Source of the DNA: Sinomonas cyclohexanicum
GTDB lineage: Bacteria > Actinomycetota > Actinomycetes > Actinomycetales > Micrococcaceae
Assembly (NCBI RefSeq): GCF_020886775.1
Contig: NZ_AP024525.1
Location: forward strand, 1-64,000
Direction of reading: 5' to 3'
DNA length: 64,000 nt
A program made the translations under genes and the position numbers. Each line of letters begins with the position of its first letter. Within the stretch, counting starts at the first letter, position 1. Shown in pieces: positions 35,546 to 43,382 of this stretch. The notes under the pieces were generated by a model, which saw only the letters and a list, made by a program, of their open reading frames with translations, had not been told where the DNA came from and ran no database searches.

Positions 35546-36300
35546 CCGACTACGATGCCCGGGGCTTCGCTCCCAGGTTCCGCGCGAGCAGACCCCTCGA
35601 CCCCCAGACAGAAGAGCTATGGGTCAAACTCCTACGCGCAGCCATCCCCGAAGAGGTCCTCGTCCGCACAGCACTCGACCTCGGCGCGGGCACAGGAAGG
35701 TTCTGGCCAGCCATTCGGCGTGCCTGGCACCCTCATCGCATCATCGCGGTCGATCGGTCGGCGGCGATGCTCACTGCGGGCACGCAGGCGGAAGATGTCG
35801 AAGCAGTGGTCGCCGATATCGACGACGAGACGATCGACCGATACCGTCCCAATGCGGTCCTATGCTCCATGTCGCTCCACTACAGCGCCCACCCTGGCCG
35901 CCTCTGCCAGCGGTTGAAAGCCATGCTGGCGCCGCATGGCGTGGTTTGCGTGCGCACAGCCTGCCAAGAGACGACTTCCGCCAACACCATCCTCAGGTTC
36001 TTCCCCACGGCCCGCCAAGCCGAGCTTAGAGCATTCCCCGAGCGGGGCGTCATTGAAGGATGGCTCTCAGAAGCAGGTTTCAGGGTCCGATCAGAAGTGG
36101 TGCGGACCCCCGCTGCGCCTGTATACAGGGAACTGGTCCGGCGAGCCCTGCGCCGCGGGCTGCCGTCGCTGCAGTTGGTGTCGAATTCGGAGTTCGCCCT
36201 CGGCATGCTGAGACTCGCGGGTTGGGCGGCTGGCCGAGCAGTCCGACGTCTCCCGGTGCCGCACGACGAGACCCTCCTAGTGGTAGGCCAGGCCGGATGA
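35542..36300 (+). CDS. Class I SAM-dependent methyltransferase
   Basis: 252 residues from GTG 35542, in a GTGA overlap with the ATP-grasp gene. Motif I TALDLGAGTGRFWPAIRR, acidic motif II IIAVDRSAAML, then AVVADIDDETIDRY and VLCSMSLHYS, typical of small-molecule methyltransferases. An unstarted extension upstream is only the shadow of the ATP-grasp gene. Likely finishes or modifies the cluster's small molecule. Its stop overlaps the next ATG by four bases (ATGA). Confidence 0.9.
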   Translation: MTDYDARGFAPRFRASRPLDPQTEELWVKLLRAAIPEEVLVRTALDLGAGTGRFWPAIRRAWHPHRIIAVDRSAAMLTAGTQAEDVEAVVADIDDETIDRYRPNAVLCSMSLHYSAHPGRLCQRLKAMLAPHGVVCVRTACQETTSANTILRFFPTARQAELRAFPERGVIEGWLSEAGFRVRSEVVRTPAAPVYRELVRRALRRGLPSLQLVSNSEFALGMLRLAGWAAGRAVRRLPVPHDETLLVVGQAG

Positions 36301-36743
36301 CCGCCTGGGTCTTCGTTGCTCGCGCCGTCTCCCATGGGACGACGCGGGATGAAGAGTATGCTCGGGCCATCGAGCGCCTGGTCGCCGGGGGCGGCTACGG
36401 CGTGCGCCTGGGGGGCAGCGCAACCCCTGGAGAGCCGATGGCCAAGCTTGTCGCACAGAACATCAACGCGGTCGCCCAGGCTGCAGTACTCGTAGCCGTT
36501 CTGCCCGAGAGCACGGAGACCATTTCGAGCGTCTGGCTCGAAATCGGCATTGCCTTCGCCGCCGCGCGGCCCATGGTGATCGTGGCGTGGACCGGGACGG
36601 AGCTCCCCTTCCTAGTCCTCGCCTCGGCGGATGCAAGTCCGAAGCGGACCGTTGTCGTCCCGGCCGCATCGACCGCCCATGAAACGGCACAAGCAGTGCT
36701 CAATTCGATCAGGGAAATCCCGTATGCCGGCCCGACGACCTGA
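36297..36743 (+). CDS. Nucleoside deoxyribosyltransferase-like / TIR-like small protein
   Basis: 148 residues from ATG 36297. It opens with a strand and helix (AWVFVARAVSHGTTRDEEYA), has LVAVLPESTETISSVWLEIG followed by IAFAAARPMVIVAWTG, and ends with a short helix. An acidic residue in a helix after SSVW and a following RPMVIV strand match the nucleoside 2-deoxyribosyltransferase fold, where that Glu cleaves an N-glycosidic bond; the same fold class includes TIR-like nucleotidases. It could make or degrade a nucleotide-derived ligand. Exact family uncertain. A possible 53-codon frame (36724-36885) overlaps its end and the next start. Confidence 0.7.
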   Translation: MTAWVFVARAVSHGTTRDEEYARAIERLVAGGGYGVRLGGSATPGEPMAKLVAQNINAVAQAAVLVAVLPESTETISSVWLEIGIAFAAARPMVIVAWTGTELPFLVLASADASPKRTVVVPAASTAHETAQAVLNSIREIPYAGPTT

Positions 36744-36881
36744 GTACTTCATTCCACCGGTGCGGCTCCACTTCCGGCGGCAAGAACGCGGAGCAGGCTC
36801 GGCACACTTCGAAACTTCCCGCCCGCAAAATGCCTCCTGCAGCAAGTCACAGCCCGTCACGACAGCCATTCCAACGGCTCG

Positions 36882-38861
36882 GTGATTCTCGTGAGCCCAG
36901 ACGATATCGTGACCTCCGTGACGCAGCTGCCGCGGAACCAAATGGTTCAGATCATCCGCCTAGCCATAGCCGGCGCTGCATCCGGCGTCTTCCTTGCAGC
37001 GGTGCTCCTTTGGACGGTGATCGGCTTCGTTCCCGAACTCGCCGGCGGCCTTCCAGAGCCCCTTGCGGAGTTCGGCGCCCCAGGTGCCTGGTGGCCGCTG
37101 GCGGTGCTCATCGCCTCGATCGCCGTCGGCTTGCTGACCGCCAAAGACCTTCTCCCTCCCTCGGTCCCGCTGGCCACTGTTGCGGTGGGCGCCTGCGGCT
37201 CAGCGGCAGCGCTCATGGGCGTTGCCGGATACTGGCCGTGTTCCGGAGACCAGTCCCCCGGCTGGACTGCGCTGCGACGGACCTTTGACATCTTCGGCGG
37301 CACAATGGAGACCCCGTTCGGGCAGGTCCGAGGCTGTCCCTCCGCGATGCCCCTCGGACTCCAGGCCTCCCGCATCCTCGCACTCTCGGCGATCGTAATC
37401 CTGGCCGCCAAGGCCATCTCCCTGCTGTTCTCATCCGGGGTCCATGCGTTCAGAGCCCGTCAGGCGAAGCATCTGGTCCTGTTCGCCGGCCTCAGCGATG
37501 AGACCCTGCCTGTTGCGAAGGCGCTCCGGCTCTCGCTCACCGAGAAGGAACAGCTCATCTTGGTCTCAGCGGGCGAAGACCCTCAGAGACTCCATGCCGT
37601 TGCACGCGAGATCGGTGCGCTCGCCCTCGCGCTCGATGTCGGTGACCGAGCCTCTGTCCAAAGATTCCTGGGTTCGCGCCGTCCCGGCTGCTTGCGCGGC
37701 GTCTACCTGATGTACACAGACAATGCGCTCAATCTGAGGGCAATGGACCACTTCCTCGCAGCCTCCTCGTTCACCGACCACACAAGCGAGATCCCCGGCC
37801 GCCTGGTCGTGCGCATTGACAATTCGTGGCACGCCGAGGACTGGAGGCGGACGGCCATGACCACGTCCGAAGGATGGCTCCTCGACGCGGTGAGCTGCCA
37901 TGAGCTGGCGGCTCGACATACGGTCCAGCGGCTGCAGGAGGAGAACATCGACCAAGTGATCGTCTCCGGCACATCGGCATTCGAGCTTGCGGTGCTCGCT
38001 GAGCTCGCGTTCCAGCACAGGGTGCAGGCCACCGTCAGACATTCCCGAGCCGCTGTCGTCCCTCGGGCGACGATAGCCGGCCCACGTGGCAACGAGATCG
38101 CTGCGCATTTCGCCGCCCAGCTCGAACGCTTCGGCATCCGCTCCCACCCCTTCCTAGAGTCGAGCGGCGAACCGATCGAGCATCTGATGGCGCGCGATGC
38201 CGTGGCATTGCTGCAGTCCGGCGACGGAGAGGGCGAGTCCACATTCCTCGCGGCACGGCACCCGTCATGGCGGATCCTCGTCTGGGACGAAACGGTGCGA
38301 GGGGTCAGCGCACGGTTGGTCGGAGGGATGTCGAAGGTGGGCCCGACTTTCGATCCCGTGCCCGGCCAGGGAGTCGACATTTGGGACTGGCTGGGCCGCA
38401 TCGCGCACCAACGCTATCTCGCGATCTGGAGGAATGGAACGCCGACCGTGGGGGACAGCGTCTGGGGGCGATGGGACGAGGATCTGAGTGCGTTCACCAA
38501 GGAAAGCAACATCCGCTCGTTTGTCTCCGTCTCGCGGGCCCTTGGCCGGATGGGACGGGTGTGGGCGACCCGGCTCGGAACGGCCCCCAGTTCACAGGAA
38601 GCAATCCGTCTCACCGACGACGAGATGACCTCGCTCGCCCGCATGGAACATGATTCCTGGCTGCGTCACCACGAAGAGTATGGATGGAGCTATGCGGAGG
38701 AAAGAAACGATCGCCTCAAGCGCCATCCGATGATGATCCCTTGGGAGGAACTCGACCTCGACGCCCGCCGAAAGGACGTCGAGGCGGTGCAAGGAGCAAT
38801 CGAACTCTTCACGGCCCTCGGTTTCGTGCTCGCCCAATCGAGCGCCACCCCGGGGGCATGA
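36882..38861 (+). CDS. Membrane protein with Rossmann and RyR domains
   Basis: 659 residues from GTG 36882. Four predicted membrane helices lie at about residues 26-50, 69-87, 95-117 and 162-184. A cytosolic part follows with two TrkA-N/RCK-like segments (HLVLFAGLSDETLPVAKALR; QVIVSGTSAFELAVLAELAF). The C-terminal ~65 residues match the RyR repeat: LARMEHDSWLRHHEEYGWSY, then NDRLKRHPMMIPWEELDLDA. Prokaryotic RyR domains occur in predicted nucleotide-sensing conflict systems. With the channel-like body this could be a ligand-gated membrane effector. A 138-base gap precedes it, the largest in the cluster. Confidence 0.85.
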   Translation: MILVSPDDIVTSVTQLPRNQMVQIIRLAIAGAASGVFLAAVLLWTVIGFVPELAGGLPEPLAEFGAPGAWWPLAVLIASIAVGLLTAKDLLPPSVPLATVAVGACGSAAALMGVAGYWPCSGDQSPGWTALRRTFDIFGGTMETPFGQVRGCPSAMPLGLQASRILALSAIVILAAKAISLLFSSGVHAFRARQAKHLVLFAGLSDETLPVAKALRLSLTEKEQLILVSAGEDPQRLHAVAREIGALALALDVGDRASVQRFLGSRRPGCLRGVYLMYTDNALNLRAMDHFLAASSFTDHTSEIPGRLVVRIDNSWHAEDWRRTAMTTSEGWLLDAVSCHELAARHTVQRLQEENIDQVIVSGTSAFELAVLAELAFQHRVQATVRHSRAAVVPRATIAGPRGNEIAAHFAAQLERFGIRSHPFLESSGEPIEHLMARDAVALLQSGDGEGESTFLAARHPSWRILVWDETVRGVSARLVGGMSKVGPTFDPVPGQGVDIWDWLGRIAHQRYLAIWRNGTPTVGDSVWGRWDEDLSAFTKESNIRSFVSVSRALGRMGRVWATRLGTAPSSQEAIRLTDDEMTSLARMEHDSWLRHHEEYGWSYAEERNDRLKRHPMMIPWEELDLDARRKDVEAVQGAIELFTALGFVLAQSSATPGA

Positions 38862-39263
38862 ATGACCACCGGCCCAGACCCGGAAGAGCAATGTGGTCAG
38901 CTCTTTGAACGCGTTGGCGTGGTGCGTGCGGTCCAGCTCGCGGAAGACTGGACGTGGACGACAAGGCGAGGCAGCACGCTCCGGGCCTCGGCAGGCGACT
39001 GGCGCATCCTTGACGGGACGGTTTCGTGGTCCGTCAAGGACGAACTGTTCCCCGCCGCCTACGAACACGTTCGGGGAGACAACTACAAGCGGGTCGGCCT
39101 CGTCAGGGCACGACAAGCGTCGAGCGAGGAAACGATCAGAACTCTCGAAGGCCACGCCACGGCTCTCCCCGGAGACTGGGTAGTAACAGGGGCTCTTGGC
39201 GAGAAATGGCCCGTGAGCGACCAAGATTTTCAAGCACGATATCGCCTCCACGGGGCCCCATAG
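38862..39263 (+). CDS. Small protein with two PGDYG-like units
   Basis: 133 residues, ATG directly after the RyR gene's stop. Two similar halves: RRGSTLRASAGDWRILDGTV plus SVKDELFPAAYEHV, and LEGHATALPGDWVVTGALGE plus WPVSDQDFQARY. The second resembles the PGDYG domain (a P-G-D-aromatic turn, GE, and a final F..-Y). PGDYG domains accompany RyR and nucleotide-processing genes in predicted conflict systems. It may bind or process the signal; no catalytic residues are evident. It is the last gene of the cluster. The gap to 39499 shows nothing. Confidence 0.7.
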   Translation: MTTGPDPEEQCGQLFERVGVVRAVQLAEDWTWTTRRGSTLRASAGDWRILDGTVSWSVKDELFPAAYEHVRGDNYKRVGLVRARQASSEETIRTLEGHATALPGDWVVTGALGEKWPVSDQDFQARYRLHGAP

Positions 39264-39499
39264 CTCCCTGGCCCCCTAAGGTCCCTCCCGCTCAGCCGTC
39301 ACGCGACGATCTGCCCACATCCTGCCCTGAGTGCTGGCTCTCGCCGCACGCCGCCCCGTCGAGTGTGACGATGTGGGCACCGAACTACGGCGGTAGCTAC
39401 CCATTCTGCGGCGGCCAGTACGAGGCCCAGAAGGCACCGCCGATTTCCCCGCCCTAGACACGAACCACGACGGTGTCGATGTGCGTGTGTAGCCGTACT

Positions 39500-40411
39500 T
39501 CATCGCCTGTTCCTCCCCAACCGCGTCGCGGCTTCGTCGAGAGCTGCCTTCACCCACGCCGTCAGTCTCCATAATCCGAACCCGGCACCAGTGACGAGGC
39601 TGGCGAGACCGATCCCGGCAGTGATGTCCAGCCACAGCTCCCAGTGCTGGGCAAGAGCCCACTGGATGCCGACGACCAGCGTCCAGACTGTCTGCACGCC
39701 CATCAGCAGCACCACGGCAACGGGGAGCAGGACGAGTCCCATTCGGGCTGCGGCAGCCCATCCCAACGGCTTCTGGAGGCGCTCGGCGACGGCAACGAAA
39801 TGCTCCGCGCTCCGCCTGGCAGCATCGAGGCGTCCGATGGCCGCATCCACCGGTTCCGCGGCCCCGTCTGCAGCTGCGGAAGCCGTCTGTTTTATTGCCA
39901 CTACCGCCTGCTCCCTCGTCGTGTTGATGGACCGCCCAGCAGCGTTGAGAGCCCGCTCGTACTTTTCGACGAACTGGGCAGCCTGTTCAGAGTTCCATGC
40001 CGTCGTCTTCTCGACCCGAATCGTGGCGGTCTTCAGTGACGAAACGGCGGCGCCGATCTGCTTCCCGTCGATCGCGCTGACGAATGCGCTCAGCGTCCTC
40101 CCGATCTCGTGCAGCTCTTTCCTCATGCTCTCGCTCGTCGAGGACTCGCTGGGCGCGGGCGCGGATGCCGCCGTGATCGATTGCCGGAGCCGCTTCTCCA
40201 TGGCCTCGATCTGCCTGCCCGTCTCCTCGTCCATGACCTTCACGTACGAGGCGAGTTTCTGCTGCCGCTCCGCCATTCCCGCGAGCCGGCTGTTCTGCGC
40301 CTCGACGGCGGCGAGGAGTGAGGTCAACAACTCCATCGTCTTCTCTTCCCGCGTCTCGGACTGCGCCTGTTGCGCGTCGTGCCGCTTCAGCCGTTCGAGC
40401 GCTGCGCTCAT
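39500..40411 (-). CDS. Mobilization-associated membrane protein (MobB-like role)
   Basis: 303 residues from ATG 40411, with a GGGGCAGGA stretch just upstream. A long coiled coil (MSAALERLKRHDAQQAQSET to about residue 210) is followed by two membrane helices near the C terminus (MGLVLLPVAVVLLMGVQTVW; then DITAGIGLASLVTGAGFGLW). In mobilizable plasmids such an anchored protein acts beside the relaxase, linking the relaxosome to the membrane. It overlaps the relaxase frame by 425 bases, as mobB does with mobA in ColE1-type plasmids. The equivalence is by position and topology, not by recognised homology. Confidence 0.7.
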   Translation of the reverse strand: MSAALERLKRHDAQQAQSETREEKTMELLTSLLAAVEAQNSRLAGMAERQQKLASYVKVMDEETGRQIEAMEKRLRQSITAASAPAPSESSTSESMRKELHEIGRTLSAFVSAIDGKQIGAAVSSLKTATIRVEKTTAWNSEQAAQFVEKYERALNAAGRSINTTREQAVVAIKQTASAAADGAAEPVDAAIGRLDAARRSAEHFVAVAERLQKPLGWAAAARMGLVLLPVAVVLLMGVQTVWTLVVGIQWALAQHWELWLDITAGIGLASLVTGAGFGLWRLTAWVKAALDEAATRLGRNRR

Positions 40412-41294
40412 GGTCCTGCCCCTTCTGAATCTGGTTCTGCTGGTGGTAGTCGAAGAACGCCTGGGCGCCCTCGGGGGTGAAGTCCGCCGAGAGCACCGAG
40501 GTGCGCTTGCGACGCTCGGCCCGGCCCGTCTCACCGCGCCGGTCTTCGATGTAGAGCGTCCAGGTCTCGAGGCCTTGACGTTTTCCCTTCTTGGCGACGG
40601 ATGTGTGGAGCCGTATCCGCGGCACGAGCTGCCCGTGGTCGCCGGGCGACTGATTCTGCTCGTCGAGCACTGCGGTGAGTCCTGCCTTGCTCGTCGAGCG
40701 GGGGTCTTCGAGAGCGGCCATCATGCGATCGCCCATCTGGCGGTCGAGAGAGCCTTCTGCGAAGTCCTCGCGGCGAAGCTCCCAGTCCTTCGGCTGATGC
40801 TCCATGCGCTTGACCACCGAGAGGCCGTGCTCGAGCATCAGCTCGTCGTTGGCCGACTGCACGCCGCGCTGGTCACCCGCCTTTCGGTCGTGGAACGTCC
40901 GGTACTGCGAGAGTGCCCTGCCGGTGGCATTGTCGTGGTTGATCACGATGATGTGGTTGTGCGCCTTCCCGCCGCGGCCGTCGATGTGCGTGACGACGAG
41001 CGCGTCCGCGTTCGGGTGCATCTTCTTCGCAAGTAGGTATCCGAGGTCGTTGACGCGCAGGACGTGCTCGGTGTTCTCCGGATCGAATTCCTCGTCGCTG
41101 AATGACTGCCGGTAGTGCAGCGCCTCGACCTCACGGCGGGTGTTCTGCGTCAGTGCACGTGCCCGTGCGGCGAACGCGCCTGGCGGCCCCGGCACGTCGC
41201 AGGTGACTGCTGCACCCCGCGTGTCGTCCTTCCCCCTGACGTACCGCTCGGTGTCGGCAGCGCTGTTGCTCGGGCTGTAGTGCGTCGTGCTCAC
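39987..41294 (-). CDS. Relaxase / mobilization nuclease
   Basis: Up to 435 residues, GTG at 41294 overlapping the mobC stop. The catalytic three-His region is VVTHIDGRGGKAHNHIIVIN near residue 100; the nicking tyrosine is probably in an N-terminal SxxY context (STTHYSPSNSAADTERYV). The relaxase nicks oriT and pilots the strand into the recipient. After about residue 295 the sequence is low-complexity and overlaps the membrane protein's gene, so the functional protein may end earlier in evolution even though no stop occurs before 39987. Confidence 0.85.
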   Translation of the reverse strand: MSTTHYSPSNSAADTERYVRGKDDTRGAAVTCDVPGPPGAFAARARALTQNTRREVEALHYRQSFSDEEFDPENTEHVLRVNDLGYLLAKKMHPNADALVVTHIDGRGGKAHNHIIVINHDNATGRALSQYRTFHDRKAGDQRGVQSANDELMLEHGLSVVKRMEHQPKDWELRREDFAEGSLDRQMGDRMMAALEDPRSTSKAGLTAVLDEQNQSPGDHGQLVPRIRLHTSVAKKGKRQGLETWTLYIEDRRGETGRAERRKRTSVLSADFTPEGAQAFFDYHQQNQIQKGQDHERSARTAEAARRATGAVRDAGREDDGVVDLTPRRRRGAEQPARGNGGAAAETRLVREGHGRGDGQADRGHGEAAPAIDHGGIRARAQRVLDEREHEERAARDREDAERIRQRDRREADRRRRFVTEDRHDSGREDDGMEL

Positions 41295-41785
41295 TGTGCC
41301 CTCCGATCACCCAACAGCTCTCGGACCTCGCGGAGCAGGCCGATGAGTTCGGGGATGTCGACGCTGAGGGAGACTGCTTCACCTGCACGGGCACGGCGGT
41401 CGAGGTCGTTGACATTGATGGCCAGAGGCCGGATCTGCGCGGCCAGTGTCCTCACGTCCGTGGATGCCTGTGCCCGCTGCTCGCCGCCGATGAGGGCCGC
41501 TGCAATGGCAGCATCGAGCTCATCCGTCCGTGACGCGTGGAGCGCGTCACGGACGACGGCCTTCACCCACACGCCGGGCTGGAGCCCGAGGCGGTACGCG
41601 CGAGCGCGCACCGCTGGAAGGGTCGTGTGGCCGAAGTCCACGTCGAGCTTCGCTCGACTGCCACGACGCTTCGCGCCGTGACTCTGACGGACAGCTTCCG
41701 CAGCATCCCGACGGGCGTTGCTTTGGGTGTCGGGCTGCTGTTTCACCTGTACGTCAGAGCGGCAAGCAGTAGCCCCGTCAGACAC
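41291..41785 (-). CDS. MobC-type relaxosome accessory protein
   Basis: The frame is open from 42019, but the first ~78 codons are low-complexity and overlap the next gene, so GTG 41785 (164 residues) is proposed; a later GTG is possible. The diagnostic part is C-terminal: RTLAAQIRPLAINVNDLDRR then ARAGEAVSLSVDIPELIGLL, the MobC pattern. MobC proteins help melt oriT for the relaxase. Its stop overlaps the relaxase GTG by four bases. Confidence 0.75.
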   Translation of the reverse strand: MSDGATACRSDVQVKQQPDTQSNARRDAAEAVRQSHGAKRRGSRAKLDVDFGHTTLPAVRARAYRLGLQPGVWVKAVVRDALHASRTDELDAAIAAALIGGEQRAQASTDVRTLAAQIRPLAINVNDLDRRARAGEAVSLSVDIPELIGLLREVRELLGDRRAQ

Positions 41786-41873
41786 TTCGCTGGCGCTCGT
41801 GTCTTCCGGTGCTGCTTGCGAGGGGGCTGTGCCCCCTTCGATCCCCCGGAGGGAGTCGTGAACTCGTGGTCCA

Positions 41874-42179
41874 TCATTCCCCCGCTCCGAAGGTCCGAGG
41901 TGGGTTGAAGTAGCCCGTCGGCGCTGATGAGTCTGCCGACGCCGGGCGACGCATACTCTTTGCGCTCTTGCCCTTGGCGGCTGCGAGGGCATCGACGGCC
42001 TGTCGGGCGAGCGCTTCATGCAGGGCCGGTTCCTGCTCGCGGAGCAGTTCGATCACCTTCGCGTCGATCTTCTTCTGCTCGGCAGCGGCCTCCCGCTTGA
42101 GCTTCGCGATGCGTTGCGCGGCCTGTTTCTTGGCTTTGGCGATCTCGGCGTCGAGGTTGGCAGTGATGGTGTTCGTCAT
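41874..42179 (-). CDS. Small coiled-coil protein of the mobilization module
   Basis: 101 residues from ATG 42179, with GGAAGG six bases upstream. NLDAEIAKAKKQAAQRIAKL followed by KREAAAEQKKIDAKVIELLR is a clear coiled coil; the tail is basic and proline-rich. No family recognised. Located between the candidate oriT and mobC and co-directional, so it may belong to the relaxosome. Confidence 0.7.
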   Translation of the reverse strand: MTNTITANLDAEIAKAKKQAAQRIAKLKREAAAEQKKIDAKVIELLREQEPALHEALARQAVDALAAAKGKSAKSMRRPASADSSAPTGYFNPPRTFGAGE

Positions 42180-42225
42180 GATGACCTTCCGTTCCAAGGT
42201 GCTGTTGTGCGGAGCCGATCCCGCG

Positions 42226-42290
42226 TTGACGGCGACCGCCAATGAGGCGGTCCGGGCTTTGGTTAGTACGGCGGGCGGTCGGCGTCGCCG
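42226..42290. other. oriT: Candidate oriT hairpin
   Basis: GACCGCC (42234-42240) and GGCGGTC (42246-42252) form a perfect 7-bp stem with an AATGA loop, followed by TTTGGTTAGTACGGCG. It lies in the 211-base gap just 5' of the minus-strand mobilization genes, where oriT of such modules usually lies. A nick site cannot be assigned from sequence alone. Confidence 0.35.
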
Positions 42291-42389
42291 GGACTGGCTC
42301 CGACCGGCATCGCCCTGAGCGGGCAGCCCGGGACGCAGTGGCCGTACAGAGTCGCTTCGCTCTGGAAGATCTCTTCTCCTTTGGGGAGG

Positions 42390-43382
42390 TTATTGACTGT
42401 TGGCGGCGACCATTGCGGCCGCGCGGTCGAGAAGGAACGGTTGGCCGTTCCGGCGCTCGTGGTGCTTGGCGCGGCTCGGGATCGCCGCAAGTGCCGCTTG
42501 GTAGAGCAGCCAAGCTTGGTCGCTCGCCGAGTACGACGTTCGGCGCAGGAAGCCGATGACGACCAAGTGGTGGTGCATCTCGCGGAAGAGGGTTCCAAGG
42601 ACCGAGAACTCCCAGCGCGAGTGGTCGTCGGCGAAGTCACCGAGCTGCTTCAGCCTCGGCCGTGCACCGTCCAGCGTGCGCTCGACGATCTGCTGGCCCC
42701 CATTGATCTCCGGAAGCTCCCCGCTGGTGGGCACCGCAGTCACGCCCCCGCCCGGCGACGCCTTCACCTTCGCCGCCAGTGACGCGTACACGCCTTCGAT
42801 CGAGGCGAACGGCGCGGAAGCCCTGCCTGTCTCTCCAGCGCGGGCCAAGACACCCTTCCCGATGGGCTGCCGAGTGAACGTCACCCAATGGTCCAGCAGG
42901 AGCTCGTACCAGCCATGCTCCTCCCGAAGGACGCGCTTCGAGGACGCGACGGTGTGGTCGTAGAAGTTCTCCGGCAGCGCTGTCATGAGGTGGTATCCGC
43001 GGCCGGACATCGAGGTCTCCGTGTAGACGAGGCCAGGGAGTCCGAGCAGGTTGGCCGCGATCTCCGCGGGGCAGTCCGGCTCGATGTCGACCACCATGAG
43101 GCCGTCGGTCTGGGCCCGAAGGTAGAACGCATGGTTGGCCGCGTCCGGTAGCCGCTCGGTCAGCTCGCGCAGGGTGACCAGGCATTCCTCGCCGATGGTC
43201 CACGCCCCGCGCACCCTGCCGATATCTAGCAGCGCGCGCATGTCTATGGGCACCTTGCCCCGCCCTCCGGGGTCTCCGAGCCGTCCGGAGACGGTCCACC
43301 GGGCGGCGTCGGCGAGGGTTCCGATCGCCGGGTTGCCGTAGAAGCCGAGGAACTGTTCGTAGAGGCGGGCCGTGCTGCCCAT
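42390..43382 (-). CDS. Primase-polymerase-like (AEP) replication protein
   Basis: 330 residues from ATG 43382, which shares a base with the stop of the helicase gene. The active-site pattern of archaeo-eukaryotic-type primases is visible: the acidic strand LMVVDIEPDCPAEIAA and, downstream, SMSGRGYHLMTALPENF (SGxGxH). Such prim-pol proteins initiate replication of integrative elements and plasmids. The C terminus is helical and of unknown role. The frame extends further upstream only as a shadow of the helicase. Confidence 0.75.
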   Translation of the reverse strand: MGSTARLYEQFLGFYGNPAIGTLADAARWTVSGRLGDPGGRGKVPIDMRALLDIGRVRGAWTIGEECLVTLRELTERLPDAANHAFYLRAQTDGLMVVDIEPDCPAEIAANLLGLPGLVYTETSMSGRGYHLMTALPENFYDHTVASSKRVLREEHGWYELLLDHWVTFTRQPIGKGVLARAGETGRASAPFASIEGVYASLAAKVKASPGGGVTAVPTSGELPEINGGQQIVERTLDGARPRLKQLGDFADDHSRWEFSVLGTLFREMHHHLVVIGFLRRTSYSASDQAWLLYQAALAAIPSRAKHHERRNGQPFLLDRAAAMVAANSQ

